Assembly (NCBI RefSeq): GCF_900496975.1 | Contig: NZ_UFQC01000009.1 | Coordinates: 62,001-126,000 of the forward strand | Direction of reading: 5' to 3' | Length of the DNA: 64,000 nucleotides | Source: Achromobacter veterisilvae | GTDB taxonomy: Bacteria > Pseudomonadota > Gammaproteobacteria > Burkholderiales > Burkholderiaceae_B | Part shown: one piece after another, positions 1 to 8,653 of the stretch | Position numbering within the stretch: the stretch's first letter is position 1 | Layout: each line of letters opens with the position of its first letter | Made by a program: the position numbers and the translations under genes | Notes under the pieces: generated by a model | The model's input: only the letters and a program-made list of their open reading frames with translations | The model's database searches: none | Told to the model about the DNA's origin: nothing

Positions 1-242
1 TGGTGCTGCATGCCGCGGCCTTGCGCGCCGCCGGCCGGCCGGCCTTGACCGAGGCCTCGATGGCCAAGCTGTTCGCCTCCGAGATGGCCGAGCGGGTGTG
101 TTCGGCGGCCATCCAGACGCTGGGCGGATACGGCTACCTGAAGGACTTCCCGGTGGAACGCATCTATCGCGACGTGCGCGTGTGCCAGATCTACGAAGGC
201 ACCAGCGACATCCAGCGGCTGGTCATCGCGCGCAACCTGTAG
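1..242 (+). CDS. Acyl-CoA dehydrogenase, C-terminal fragment (5' end outside window)
   Basis: Only the last ~80 codons are present; the reading frame is open to the left edge, so the gene begins upstream. The visible part is the C-terminal helical domain of the acyl-CoA dehydrogenase superfamily: GGYGY, then [11 protein letters not shown] and the hallmark IYEGTSDIQ near the end, which carries the FAD/substrate contacts of that domain. Enzymes of this family remove two hydrogens from the alpha-beta bond of acyl-CoAs and pass electrons to ETF. The substrate cannot be judged from this fragment. A GC-rich hairpin follows the stop codon. Confidence 0.93.
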   Translation, partial: VLHAAALRAAGRPALTEASMAKLFASEMAERVCSAAIQTLGGYGYLKDFPVERIYRDVRVCQIYEGTSDIQRLVIARNL

Positions 243-254
243 GCGGGGCTGCCG

Positions 255-296
255 GCGGCGCGGGCCTCAGCCCGCGCCGCGGGCTTTCCCGCTTTG
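255..296. terminator. GC-rich hairpin between convergent genes
   Basis: An 11-bp perfect stem (255-265 with 270-280) closes a 4-nt CTCA loop and is followed by a pyrimidine-rich stretch with short T runs. It sits between the acyl-CoA dehydrogenase stop (242) and the receptor stop (300), which converge, so it could end transcripts from both sides. The T tract is weak. Confidence 0.5.
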
Positions 297-299
297 CGA

Positions 300-2678
300 T
301 CACCAGGTGTAGCGCGCCGTCAGGTTCACGTTGCGGCCGTATCCGTAGTAGCACCAGGTGATGCTGTTGCAGGCCGCGATGTACTCCTTGTCGAACAGGT
401 TGTTCACGGTCAGCAGCAAGCGCCAGTTGCCGGTGGTGTAGTGGGCCTGCGCATCCACCAGCGTGTTGGAGCCGGTCTGCCATTCATTGGCCGAATCCCC
501 ATAGCTGCTGCCGGTGTAGCGCACGCCGCCGCCCAGGCCGAAGCCGGGGGCGATATCCTGCGGGAAGCGGTAGTCGACCCACAACGCGGCCTGGTGCCGC
601 GGCTGCGATTGCACCTGCTTGCCGATGGTGGCGGGGTCGGTGGACTTCTTGACCTCGGCGTCCGTATACGTGTAGCTGCCGATGACGGTCAGCCCGTCGG
701 CCACCTGCGCGCGGGCTTCCAGTTCGACGCCGCGCGAGCGGATCTCGCCCTGCTGGATCTGGTAGCCGAACACGGGCGCGTTCACGTCGGTGACCAGAAC
801 ATTCTTCTGGCGCAGGTCGTACACGGCCATCGTGTACAGCGATTCGCTGTTGGTCGGGCGGTACTTGAACCCCACCTCGACCTGCGAACCCGTCACGGGC
901 ACGAAGGGCGTGCCCGAATACGTGCGGCCGATGGCGGGCTCGAAGGACGTCGCGTACGAGACATAGGGCGAGAAGCCCGAATCGAACAGGTAGTTCAGGC
1001 CCACGCGGCCCGACCACTTGCGGTCATCCTGCTTGCTGGAGGTGTTGGCCAGCCTGTCGTCGGTCTTGGTGTCCACCCAGTCGTGGCGGCCGGACAGGGT
1101 GGCGACCCAGCGGTCCCACCGGATCTGGTCCTGCACGTAAACGCCAAGCTGCTGCTGCGTTTGCAGTGTGTGCTGGGTATCGGCGGGCTTGACGATCGAC
1201 TGCGTGCCGTAGACCGGATCGAAGGCGTCCAGCGTCGGCGCATCGAAGCCCATGCCGACGGCGTAGTCGTTGCGCGAGCGCTTGTAGTCGAAGCCCGCCA
1301 GCAGCGTGTGCGAAACGGGGCCCGTGTCCAGCTTGTACTCGGCCTGGTTGTCGATCGAGAATACGCGCGAGTCTTCGCGCGGGGTGTAGGTATAGCGGCT
1401 CAGCGTCCGAAGGCTGCCCGGCACGAAACCGAGCAGGCCCACGGAGGGATGGTCCACGTCGGCCCAGTTCATGCGCGCGTTCTGGCGCAGGGTCAGTTGC
1501 GGATTCACGCGGTGCGCGAACAGGTAGCCGATCGACTGCGTGTTCTTTTCGTAGCGGTCAAAGCCCGGTTCGCCGCCGTAGAAGCTGGGGCCGATCTTGC
1601 CGTTGGGGTTGGGCAGGACGGTGCCTTCGGCGGGCAGGAAGCCGCCCCAGCCGCGCGAGCGCGCGCCTTGCAGCATCGCCAGCACGGTCAGGCTGGTATC
1701 GGTGCTGGGGTTCCAGGTGAGCGACGGCGCCAGGAGGTAGCGGCGGTCGTAGCCGTAGTCGCTGGGCGTGTCGCTGTCCCGCGCCAGGCCGACGACGCGG
1801 TACAGCACCTTGCCGTCCTCGGTCAGCGGGCCGGTGAAGTCCCCGCTGATTTCCTTGCGGTCGTCGGTGCCATACGAAATGCCCAGTTCATGGGCGGCCT
1901 CGGCCTGGGGGCGCTTGCTGACGGCGTTGATGAAGCCGCTGGGCGGCAGCGCGCCGTACATGACGGAGGACGGTCCCTTGAGCACCTCGATGCGCTCCAT
2001 CGCATAGGGCTCGTAGCGGGTGTTGGCCGTCCAGACGCCGTCGGGCAGGGGCAGGCCGTCCAGGTACTTGGCGGGCGCGAAGCCGCGCACGCGGATCCAG
2101 TCGCCGCGCGGGTCCTGGCCGTAGGCGGCCGACACCACGCCGGAGGTGTAGCGCAGCGATTCGTCGATGCCCGTCGCGCCCTGCAGTTCGATCTGCTCGC
2201 GCGTCACCACCGAAACCGATTGCGGGGTTTCCAGCAGGTCGGTGTCGGTCTTGATGCCCGTGGAGGTGCGCCGGGCGACGGCGCCATAGACCGGGCTGGT
2301 GGCGGTTTCCTCGCTGCCGGTCACGGTGATCTGGTCCATCTGCTGGATGGCGCCGGCCGACGGGTCGCGCGAAATGACGACGGCCGAGCCATCGATCCGC
2401 GCGGTCAGGCCGCTGCCCGCCAGAACGCGGTCGAACGCCGCGCGCACCGTCAGGTTGCCGGAGACGGCGGGGGCGTTCAAGCCCTGCACCAGGTCGCCGC
2501 GCACGATCAGGTCCAGGCCCGCCTGGCGCGCCAGGGCGTTCAGCGACTGGCCCAGCGGCTGGGCGGCCAGCGACATCTGGACGTGGGGTTCGGCCGTCTG
2601 GCCGTGGGCGGCGGGGCCGGCCAGGGCCAGGCAGAGCGCCAGCGTCAGCGGCGCGAACGTAAAACGGGGGTGATGCAT
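300..2678 (-). CDS. TonB-dependent siderophore receptor with STN signalling domain
   Basis: Outer-membrane ferric-siderophore transporter of about 792 residues. An N-terminal signal peptide ends near AHGQ (about residue 27). Residues ~45-105 form the STN (secretin/TonB short N-terminal) domain used by FecA/FpvA-type receptors to signal to a FecR anti-sigma factor. A TonB-box-like DQITVTG lies near residue 115, then the plug domain (ETPQSVSVVTREQ, RVRGF) and a long beta barrel ending in aromatic Trp. I start at 2678 because the signal peptide begins there and a GACGAGG ribosome site precedes it; an in-frame ATG at 2738 would add a non-signal leader. It is last in a sigma factor, FecR, receptor unit, and a Fur-like palindrome lies just upstream. 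The siderophore is unknown. Confidence 0.93.
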   Translation of the reverse strand: MHHPRFTFAPLTLALCLALAGPAAHGQTAEPHVQMSLAAQPLGQSLNALARQAGLDLIVRGDLVQGLNAPAVSGNLTVRAAFDRVLAGSGLTARIDGSAVVISRDPSAGAIQQMDQITVTGSEETATSPVYGAVARRTSTGIKTDTDLLETPQSVSVVTREQIELQGATGIDESLRYTSGVVSAAYGQDPRGDWIRVRGFAPAKYLDGLPLPDGVWTANTRYEPYAMERIEVLKGPSSVMYGALPPSGFINAVSKRPQAEAAHELGISYGTDDRKEISGDFTGPLTEDGKVLYRVVGLARDSDTPSDYGYDRRYLLAPSLTWNPSTDTSLTVLAMLQGARSRGWGGFLPAEGTVLPNPNGKIGPSFYGGEPGFDRYEKNTQSIGYLFAHRVNPQLTLRQNARMNWADVDHPSVGLLGFVPGSLRTLSRYTYTPREDSRVFSIDNQAEYKLDTGPVSHTLLAGFDYKRSRNDYAVGMGFDAPTLDAFDPVYGTQSIVKPADTQHTLQTQQQLGVYVQDQIRWDRWVATLSGRHDWVDTKTDDRLANTSSKQDDRKWSGRVGLNYLFDSGFSPYVSYATSFEPAIGRTYSGTPFVPVTGSQVEVGFKYRPTNSESLYTMAVYDLRQKNVLVTDVNAPVFGYQIQQGEIRSRGVELEARAQVADGLTVIGSYTYTDAEVKKSTDPATIGKQVQSQPRHQAALWVDYRFPQDIAPGFGLGGGVRYTGSSYGDSANEWQTGSNTLVDAQAHYTTGNWRLLLTVNNLFDKEYIAACNSITWCYYGYGRNVNLTARYTW

Positions 2679-2695
2679 GCAGGGCCTCGTCAAGT

Positions 2696-2720
2696 CATGA
2701 GAATGGATACATTTCTCATG
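2696..2720 (-). promoter_or_regulatory. Fur-box-like inverted repeat before the receptor gene
   Basis: Perfect 8-bp arms CATGAGAA (2696-2703) and TTCTCATG (2713-2720) flank a 9-nt spacer. The core TGAGAAT..TTCTCA resembles the outer arms of the Fur consensus (TGATAAT..ATTATCA). It lies 18 bp upstream of the receptor start codon, where a repressor would block transcription. It could instead be part of a sigma-factor-dependent promoter. Confidence 0.55.
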
Positions 2721-2774
2721 TAGACGCGGCAGCGGCAAAAAACCCTAGGTCCGGCGTCTCGGATCTCGAAAAAT

Positions 2775-3824
2775 TTATTGCGCGGGTTCGATGGACGGCA
2801 GCGCGCCGCGCGTGTCGATCCTCACCGGCAGGGCCTGGGGAAGCACCCGGTAGAAGGTGGCGAGGCTGCGGGTGTCGAAGCTGCCGGTCAGGCGCAAGGA
2901 CGCCAGGCGCGGGTCGCCCAGGACCGGCACGGGGTGGCCGTAACGGCCGAACTCGGCCAGGGCCTGCGCCAGCGTGGCGTTGTCGAACGCGACCCGGTGG
3001 TCCAGCCAGGGGGCCACGCTGGCGGCGTCGATCCGGGCGATACGGCCCGGCAGGCCGGACTCGTCCACCGTCATCTGCTGGCCCGCGGTCAGGTCGGTGA
3101 CCTGCCGGTCGCGTCCGGGGCGCCAGAACTCCCACCACGCGGCGGGCGCCTCGGGGCCGACACGGACATGCCCGGACGCGACGCCGACGTGCACGCCCGG
3201 ATAGCCGGGCGTGGCCGGCGTATGGCGCACGCTGAAACGCGTGCCGACGACGGTGACGCGCACGTTGCCCGTGACCACGTCGAACGGCCGGCCGGCGTCG
3301 CTCTGCACCTTGAACATGGCTTGGCCTTCCGCCATCCGCACTTCGCGGCGGCCCTTGGTGTAGAGGACCTCGACGCGGGTGGCGGTGTCCAGCGCGACCT
3401 GGCTGCCGTCGGGCAGCGTGATTTCCTGCTGCTGGCCGGGCGCCGTGGCGTAGCGCATCTGGTACTGGGGCGCGGACGGCGCCGCGAGCAGCGCGGCCAC
3501 GGCCGCCACGGCACAGGCGGCCAGCGCGGCGCCCGCCAGGCGCCATCGGGCGCGCCGCTGCCGGTTCGGCTGGGCGGAGGCGGGGGGCGGACATTCCGCG
3601 CGCCACTGCGCCCGGGCGGTTTCGGGAACGGTGTCCAGCCCGTTCCAGTCGCGCTCCCAGCGCGCATACGCCTGCGCGTGCAGCGGCGATGCGGCCTGCC
3701 ACTCGCGAAAACGCGCTTCGGTCGCGGCGTCCGGGGAGTCCTTGCGGCGGATCAGCCAGTCGAGCGCGGCCTCGTCCGCCGAGGCTGTCGGTGCAAGCGT
3801 AGGCTGGGCGGGATTCATGGTCAT
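2775..3824 (-). CDS. FecR-family anti-sigma factor
   Basis: Inner-membrane regulator of about 349 residues that senses the receptor STN domain in the periplasm and controls the cognate ECF sigma factor. The N-terminal cytoplasmic part (residues ~15-60) has the FecR N-terminal pattern (ALDWLIRRKDS..RFREWQAASPLHAQAYAR). One membrane segment lies at ~95-115, followed by the periplasmic FecR domain and a C-terminal domain of the kind that contacts STN. The start at 3824 forms an ATGA overlap with the stop of the sigma-factor gene, implying translational coupling and fixing the start. A second ATG two codons later is possible. It stands immediately upstream of the receptor. Confidence 0.9.
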   Translation of the reverse strand: MTMNPAQPTLAPTASADEAALDWLIRRKDSPDAATEARFREWQAASPLHAQAYARWERDWNGLDTVPETARAQWRAECPPPASAQPNRQRRARWRLAGAALAACAVAAVAALLAAPSAPQYQMRYATAPGQQQEITLPDGSQVALDTATRVEVLYTKGRREVRMAEGQAMFKVQSDAGRPFDVVTGNVRVTVVGTRFSVRHTPATPGYPGVHVGVASGHVRVGPEAPAAWWEFWRPGRDRQVTDLTAGQQMTVDESGLPGRIARIDAASVAPWLDHRVAFDNATLAQALAEFGRYGHPVPVLGDPRLASLRLTGSFDTRSLATFYRVLPQALPVRIDTRGALPSIEPAQ

Positions 3825-4408
3825 GGCTGTAAAAATTCGGTGCTGGGGGCGGCGGCGGGCCGTTCGCCCGCGCGCAGGTCCCATTCGGACTTGCCGCGCC
3901 GGCAGGCCAGCATCGCCACCTTGATGTGCTGTTCCACCATTTTGCGCGAAATATCCATGCGTTCGGCGATCTCGGCATGCGACAGGCCGTCGAAACGGTG
4001 CAGCACGAACGCCTGGCGGCAGCGCGGGGGCAGGGCGCGGATCACGTCCAGCATGGCGGCCACCGCTTGCGCGGACATGGCCGCGGCTTCCGGCTCCAAG
4101 GCCAAGGGGGCCGCCAGGTCGTCCAGGACGAGGTCGGCGTCCGGCTCTGCATCGCTGCCGGCGGTCTGGCCGCGCACGACATTGCGGCGGTGCTGGTCGG
4201 TGATCAGATTGCGCGCCGTACGATACAGCAGCGCGCGCGGTTCCGTCACGTCGCGGTCTTTGCGCTGCGCCGACAGCACGCGCGCATAGGTTTCCTGGAC
4301 AGCGTCGGCCGCCGCATCCGAATTCCCGATGATCCGGTTGCAGAAGTTCAGCAGTTCGCGGTAGTAGCGCTCCAGCACGGCAAGGCGGATAGGGTCTTGG
4401 TTGGACAA
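3821..4408 (-). CDS. FecI-like ECF RNA polymerase sigma factor
   Basis: A 195-residue sigma-70 family protein of the iron-starvation ECF group. Region 2 is at residues ~10-75 (LERYYRELLNFCNRIIGNSDAAADAVQETYARVL) and region 4 at ~130-180 (LPPRCRQAFVLHRFDGLSHAEIAERMDISRKMVEQHI), which binds the -35 element. Its stop codon overlaps the FecR start (ATGA). With FecR and the STN-bearing receptor it makes a complete cell-surface signalling system: ligand-loaded receptor, then FecR, then sigma activity, then receptor transcription. A Fur-like site about 50 bp upstream suggests iron repression. Confidence 0.92.
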   Translation of the reverse strand: MSNQDPIRLAVLERYYRELLNFCNRIIGNSDAAADAVQETYARVLSAQRKDRDVTEPRALLYRTARNLITDQHRRNVVRGQTAGSDAEPDADLVLDDLAAPLALEPEAAAMSAQAVAAMLDVIRALPPRCRQAFVLHRFDGLSHAEIAERMDISRKMVEQHIKVAMLACRRGKSEWDLRAGERPAAAPSTEFLQP

Positions 4409-4454
4409 GCTATCGGCCTTGCGTGTCCGGCGGCCGTGTCGCTTCAGGGGTTTG

Positions 4455-4478
4455 TAATGAGAATTAATCTCTATTATC
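4455..4478 (-). promoter_or_regulatory. Fur-box-like site upstream of the sigma-factor gene
   Basis: Read on the minus strand the site is GATAATAGAGATTAATTCTC, i.e. GATAAT followed by further GATAAT-like hexamers and an imperfect dyad (TAGAGAT/ATTCTCA). This matches the A/T-rich tandem-hexamer form of a Fur box. It lies about 50 bp upstream of the sigma-factor start at 4408, in an otherwise GC-rich region. Confidence 0.6.
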
Positions 4479-4532
4479 GCATAGCTGAAACGATGTCCGC
4501 CACGAAAGCGCGCGCCGCGTCCGGCGTCCGGA

Positions 4533-4910
4533 TCAGGCGCGGGTCATGGGAAGCCGGCGCCGCCGCGCCCACAGGATGTAGACGATGATATTCCCGGCGA
4601 TCAGCAGCGCCGCCAGCACGACCTGCGTGGTTCTGGCGATGCCTTCGGGGTAGATGATGCCCAGGACGTAGTGTGCGATGAAGCCGCCGGAATAGCCTTC
4701 CTGCCCCGCCCGTTCGCGCAGCGATACCTCCAGCGGCGTCAGGGGGCATATCCAGCCCATGCCGATCACCATGGCGCCCCAGGCCAGCGCCGGCAGGTGC
4801 AGGAAGGCGACCCAGCGTTTCCATAGCGCCAGGAGGCCGCCGAACATCACAAAGGCGACAAAAAGGCCATGCGCGACAAGAACCAGGTCGGCGAGGATGC
4901 GATAGGTCAT
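4533..4910 (-). CDS. DUF2784 family small membrane protein
   Basis: A 125-residue protein with about four hydrophobic segments (residues ~5-28, ~33-53, ~78-90, ~95-113). The pattern (LADLVLVAHGLFVAFVMFGG, LHLPALAWGAMVIGMGWICPLTPLE) is that of the DUF2784 family, whose function is not known. It ends with a positively charged tail (RRRRLP). It is transcribed in the same direction as the genes at 4995-6555, 84 bp after the Mrr-like gene, so it may be the last gene of that unit. Confidence 0.85.
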   Translation of the reverse strand: MTYRILADLVLVAHGLFVAFVMFGGLLALWKRWVAFLHLPALAWGAMVIGMGWICPLTPLEVSLRERAGQEGYSGGFIAHYVLGIIYPEGIARTTQVVLAALLIAGNIIVYILWARRRRLPMTRA

Positions 4911-4994
4911 CGGCGTAGCTCTCGGGTGGATCGTTCCGCCCGCGACGGGGCGGAATGCGCCTTTAATCGTAAGCCGGTGCGCGCCGCGGCGGCG

Positions 4995-5570
4995 TCAGAT
5001 CTTGAGGTCCCGCAGCAGCTTGGTCAGTTCCGGCGCCGTCATCAGGGACACGCCCTGCGACTTGGCGTATTGCAGCGCGTTGTCCGACACTTCGCCCAGC
5101 GCGATATAGATGGCTTCGCGCGCGCCGCGCTGTTCGCGCACCGCCTGAAGTTCGCGCAGCGGCTCGACCCCCACGCGCGCGGCTTTCCAGCGCTTGGCGC
5201 CGACGATGGCCACGCGGCCGTCCTTGCTGAGCGCGAAGTCGGCGCCGGGGACCTGCAGGCGCTGCACCTCGCAGCCGTCACGCCGGAAGCCCGCCTCGAC
5301 GGTCCGGGAAAAATCCGCCCAGGACATGGCGGCCGCCGCCTCGGCCACGGCCTGCACGCGCGTGCCGGAGGGCGCGCGCAATTGCTTCCAGGCCGCCATG
5401 ATGGCGATGACCGCGAACGGCACCGCGGCGAACACGCCCATCGCGGCGTATTCCAGGGGCAGGGCGGCAAAGCCGCCCGCCGACAGCAGCACGGCCACCC
5501 CGGCGCTCATCCACCACGGCGAGCGCAGCAGGACGGCGAAGATGGAGTTCTGGGACATCTTGAATTTCAT
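4995..5570 (-). CDS. Membrane-anchored Mrr-like restriction-endonuclease-fold protein
   Basis: A 191-residue protein with two N-terminal membrane segments (~20-37 and ~43-62) and a cytoplasmic Mrr_cat-type PD-(D/E)xK domain (~80-175). D111 in GADFAL and K127 in VGAKRW fit the metal and catalytic positions, with E140 after VGVEPLRE. The usual QxK motif of this family reads GAK here, so a normally conserved Gln is Gly, which may weaken or alter nuclease activity. Members of this group are often unlinked to methyltransferases, as here, and their role is unclear. It lies 31 bp after the S4 gene in the same orientation. Confidence 0.75.
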   Translation of the reverse strand: MKFKMSQNSIFAVLLRSPWWMSAGVAVLLSAGGFAALPLEYAAMGVFAAVPFAVIAIMAAWKQLRAPSGTRVQAVAEAAAAMSWADFSRTVEAGFRRDGCEVQRLQVPGADFALSKDGRVAIVGAKRWKAARVGVEPLRELQAVREQRGAREAIYIALGEVSDNALQYAKSQGVSLMTAPELTKLLRDLKI

Positions 5571-5601
5571 GGCGGCTCGCGGCGTTGCTGGGATGGAAGG
5601 G

Positions 5602-5850
5602 TCAGGCGGGGTCGCCGTCGGCGGCCTCGGGGGCGCGCACCACGATGCGCGCGTCGCCGCAGGTGACGATCTGGCCGGCGCGGATCTTCGCCGTCTTGCG
5701 GGTTTCCACGACGCCGCCCACGCTCACGCGGCCCTCGGCCACGAGCATCTTGCCCGCGCCGCCGCTGTCGCACACGCCGGTGGCCTTCAGCAACTGGTTG
5801 ACTTCAATATAGGGGCTGCCTTCGGCAAGCATGAATTCGATGATGGGCAT
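5602..5850 (-). CDS. S4-domain RNA-binding protein (YbcJ-like)
   Basis: An 82-residue protein consisting almost wholly of an S4 RNA-binding fold: IEVNQLLKATGVCDSGGAGK, then VAEGRVSVGGVVETRKTAKIRAGQIV, which includes the G.V.VNG-like turn typical of S4 domains. The size and pattern match the YbcJ family, which binds RNA but has no established specific role. It lies between the DUF502 and Mrr-like genes with about 30-bp gaps on each side, probably co-transcribed. Confidence 0.87.
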   Translation of the reverse strand: MPIIEFMLAEGSPYIEVNQLLKATGVCDSGGAGKMLVAEGRVSVGGVVETRKTAKIRAGQIVTCGDARIVVRAPEAADGDPA

Positions 5851-5883
5851 GTCGCGCCTGGGGGATGAAAGAGGGATGGGGGC

Positions 5884-6555
5884 TCAGGCCTGGCCGCCGC
5901 TGCCGGCGCCCGGGGCGCCGGGGGCGTCGCCCGGAGGTTCCGGCACGGCGGGCGCGGCCGGCCGGTTATTGTTCTCGGCGCGCGCCATCCAGGCGATCAG
6001 GGACGAACGCATGGCTTCCTCGACGGACATCTGAATGGGCTGCACCCATTCCTGCGGCACGAAGACGGTATAGCCGCCGATCATGTAGCCCATCGGCAGG
6101 TAGACGGCCACCCGGCCGTCCTGGGAGAACCCTTCGGGCAGGCCTTCCATGCTGCGGCGGGTGACCAGCCCCACCAGTTCCAGTTGCTGGCCGGGCATGC
6201 GCAGGATCACGACCTGCTGGGCGGTGTTCTTGGAACTGGGCGAAAAATAGTCCGCGAAGCTCTTCAGGGACGAATAGATGCTCTTGACCACCGGCAGGTT
6301 GGTGAACGGCATTTCCAGCAGCGCCAGCACGCGCTGCACGCGCTCCTTGGACACCAGGTAGCCGATCGCAAGGATGCCGAGAATGCCCAGCGCCAGGCCC
6401 ATGCCCGGCACGTAGAATCCGCCGATGAAAGGGCGCAGGAAGGTCAGCGCCACCGCTTCGGTCCAGGCCAGGAATATGTAGAGCAGGTAGATGGTCAGCG
6501 CCAGCGGCAGGACGGTGATCAGGCCGCGGAAGAAGTATTTGTAGAGACGAGTCAT
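5884..6555 (-). CDS. DUF502 family inner-membrane protein
   Basis: About 223 residues when started at MTRLYKYF (6555); an upstream in-frame ATG at 6594 adds 13 residues without family character. It has two N-terminal membrane segments (YFFRGLITVLPLALTIYLL and a Gly-rich one around LALGILGILAIGYLV). A soluble DUF502 domain follows, with conserved patterns such as PVVKSIYSSLKSFADYF and the pro-rich VYLPMGYMIGGYTVFVP. The tail after MARAENNN is Pro/Gly-rich and likely disordered. The function of DUF502 proteins is unknown. It is the first gene of a probable DUF502, S4, Mrr-like unit. Confidence 0.88.
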   Translation of the reverse strand: MTRLYKYFFRGLITVLPLALTIYLLYIFLAWTEAVALTFLRPFIGGFYVPGMGLALGILGILAIGYLVSKERVQRVLALLEMPFTNLPVVKSIYSSLKSFADYFSPSSKNTAQQVVILRMPGQQLELVGLVTRRSMEGLPEGFSQDGRVAVYLPMGYMIGGYTVFVPQEWVQPIQMSVEEAMRSSLIAWMARAENNNRPAAPAVPEPPGDAPGAPGAGSGGQA

Positions 6556-6680
6556 AGGCAAGGAAAAAAATGGGGTCGGTGCGCGGCGGCGCAAGCCGGA
6601 GGGCCGCCAGCATAGCAGCCGGCGCGGCGCCGTCCGGTAACAAACCGCGTGGAACGATGCCGCGCCAACGCCGGGAGCCC

Positions 6681-7148
6681 CTAGCGGTCCACCGGCAGGT
6701 ACAGGGTCTCCTTGATCTCCTCCATGACCACATAGCTGCGCGATTCGGCGGATGCCGGGAGGCGCTTGAGGATTTCGCCCAGGAGACGGCGGTATTCATT
6801 CATTTCGGTCAGGCGGGCCTTGACCAGGTAATCGAAGTCGCCCGAGACCAGGTGGCATTCCATCACCTCGGGCACGTACAGCAGTTCCTTCTTGACCTTG
6901 TCGAACACGTCGCCGGACTTGGCCGACAGCTTGATCTCCAGGAAGACCAGCAGGTTCTTGCCCAGCGCCGCGGGGTTGACGCGCGCATGGTAACCCGTGA
7001 TGACCCCTTCGCGCTCCATGCGCTTGATGCGGTCGGAACAGGGGGTGGCCGACAGGTTGATCCGGTCGGCCAGTTCGGTCACCGAAATCCGGCCTTCACG
7101 CTGCAGAATATCCAGGATTTTCAGGTCGATACGGTCGAGGTCGCGCAT
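6681..7148 (-). CDS. dadR: Lrp/AsnC-family regulator, probable DadR
   Basis: A 155-residue Lrp-type regulator. A winged HTH at residues ~5-53 (DLKILDILQREGRISVTELADRINLSATPCSDRIKRME) is followed by the AsnC ligand-binding RAM domain (LVSGDFDYLVKARLTEMNEYRRLL). It is divergent from dadA with a 135-bp shared intergenic region. In Pseudomonas the divergent Lrp-like DadR activates dadA in response to alanine; the same arrangement here supports that name, although other Lrp paralogues cannot be excluded. A direct role is inference from position. Confidence 0.85.
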   Translation of the reverse strand: MRDLDRIDLKILDILQREGRISVTELADRINLSATPCSDRIKRMEREGVITGYHARVNPAALGKNLLVFLEIKLSAKSGDVFDKVKKELLYVPEVMECHLVSGDFDYLVKARLTEMNEYRRLLGEILKRLPASAESRSYVVMEEIKETLYLPVDR

Positions 7149-7283
7149 TTCACTTCCGGCAATCGGAAAACAGGAAAGAGCCGGGAAAAACCACTGCCAA
7201 AGCGAATTTTTCAGTGTCTTTCACTGCAAGGAGGCTCATAGACTACCGAAATTCCTGCACAAAACCAAACACTGGAAAGAATC

Positions 7284-8585
7284 ATGCATGTGATCGTCCT
7301 CGGCAGCGGCGTCATCGGCACCACGACCGCCTATTACCTGGCCCGCCAGGGCGCCAAAGTGACGGTGCTGGACCGCCAGCCCGCGGCGGCCCTGGAGACC
7401 AGCTACGCCAACGCCGGCCAGGTGTCCCCGGGGTATTCCACGCCCTGGGCCGCGCCCGGGATCCCCCTGAAGGCCATCAAGTGGCTGTTCCAGAAGCATG
7501 CGCCCCTGGCGATCCGCCTGGACGGCAGCCTCTACCAGTTGAAGTGGATGGCCGCCATGCTGGCCAATTGTTCGGCCGAGCGCTATTCGGTGAACAAGGA
7601 GCGCATGCTGCGCCTGTCCGAATACAGCCGCGACTGCCTGCGCGAACTGCGCGCGTCCACCGGCATCCACTATGAAGAGCGCACCCGCGGCACCTTGCAG
7701 TTGTTCCGCACGGAAGCCCAGTTGGAAGCCGCCCGCCGCGATATCGCCGTGCTCGAAGAAGTGGGCGTGCCCTATGAATTGCTGGACCGCAACCGCCTTG
7801 CCACCGCCGAGCCCGCGCTGGCGCGCTCCATGGAAAAGCTGTCCGGCGGCCTGCGCCTGCCCAACGACGAAACCGGCGACTGCCAGCTTTTCACCACGCG
7901 CCTGGCGGAAATGGCCGCGGGCCTGGGCGTGGAATTCCGCTATGGCCAATCCGTTTCCGGGCTGAACACCGCGGGCGGCCAGGTCACGGGCGTGCGCGTC
8001 GGCAACGAGGTCCTGACCGCGGACCGCTACGTCGCCGCGTTCGGCAGCTACACGCGCGGCTTCCTGGAACCGCTGGGCCTGGACCTGCCGGTGTATCCGG
8101 TCAAGGGCTACTCGCTGACCATCCCCATGACGGACGAGTCCGCCGCGCCCGTTTCGACCATCCTGGACGAAACCTACAAAATCGCCGTGACGCGCTTCGA
8201 CAAGCGCATCCGGGTGGGCGGCATGGCCGAGCTTTCGGGCTTCGACCTGCGCCTGAAGGACGCCCGCCGCAAGACGCTGGAACTGGTCGTGAACGACCTG
8301 TTCCCCGGCAGCGGCGACGTGGCCCGGGCCGAGTTCTGGACGGGCCTGCGCCCCATGACGCCGGACAGCACGCCGGTGGTCGGCCCGACCCGCTACGGCA
8401 ATCTTTATCTGAATACCGGCCACGGCACGCTGGGCTGGACCATGGCCTGCGGCTCCGGCAAGCTGGTGGCCGACCTGGTCATGGGCCAGCGCCCCGCCAT
8501 CCGCACCGAAGGCCTGGACCTGTCCCGCTACGACCGCAAGGCGGCGTCCAATCAGCGGCTGGTGCTGGGCGGCAAGGGCGCCTGA
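7284..8585 (+). CDS. dadA: D-amino acid dehydrogenase (small subunit type)
   Basis: A 433-residue FAD enzyme that oxidises D-amino acids (mainly D-Ala) to 2-oxo acids and ammonia, passing electrons to the respiratory chain at the inner membrane. The N-terminal dinucleotide fold is [19 protein letters not shown], with the acidic ribose-binding residue in VTVLD. The DadA signatures [24 protein letters not shown] and, near the C-terminus, the FAD-contact stretch [15 protein letters not shown] are clear, and the length is typical. It is divergent from dadR. No alanine racemase gene (dadX) follows; instead a strong hairpin terminates the unit. Confidence 0.95.
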   Translation: MHVIVLGSGVIGTTTAYYLARQGAKVTVLDRQPAAALETSYANAGQVSPGYSTPWAAPGIPLKAIKWLFQKHAPLAIRLDGSLYQLKWMAAMLANCSAERYSVNKERMLRLSEYSRDCLRELRASTGIHYEERTRGTLQLFRTEAQLEAARRDIAVLEEVGVPYELLDRNRLATAEPALARSMEKLSGGLRLPNDETGDCQLFTTRLAEMAAGLGVEFRYGQSVSGLNTAGGQVTGVRVGNEVLTADRYVAAFGSYTRGFLEPLGLDLPVYPVKGYSLTIPMTDESAAPVSTILDETYKIAVTRFDKRIRVGGMAELSGFDLRLKDARRKTLELVVNDLFPGSGDVARAEFWTGLRPMTPDSTPVVGPTRYGNLYLNTGHGTLGWTMACGSGKLVADLVMGQRPAIRTEGLDLSRYDRKAASNQRLVLGGKGA

Positions 8586-8601
8586 TACTGGTCCCTTACC
8601 G

Positions 8602-8642
8602 GGCCCGGCCGGCGCGACATGCCGGCCGGGCCATTGTTTTTC
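8602..8642. terminator. Intrinsic terminator after dadA
   Basis: A 12-bp perfect stem, GGCCCGGCCGGC (8602-8613) with GCCGGCCGGGCC (8621-8632), has a 7-nt loop and is followed by ATTGTTTTTCT. It lies between the converging dadA (ends 8585) and LysR gene (ends 8654). The T tract favours termination of dadA transcripts. Confidence 0.75.
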
Positions 8643-8653
8643 TGTCGGGCGAA

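Noticed and set aside
294..2723. An 809-codon plus-strand open frame opposite the TonB receptor gene
   Set aside because: It is an antisense shadow of the receptor, low-complexity Ala/Arg/Gly/Val, without recognisable domains; the minus-strand receptor has a full set of family motifs.
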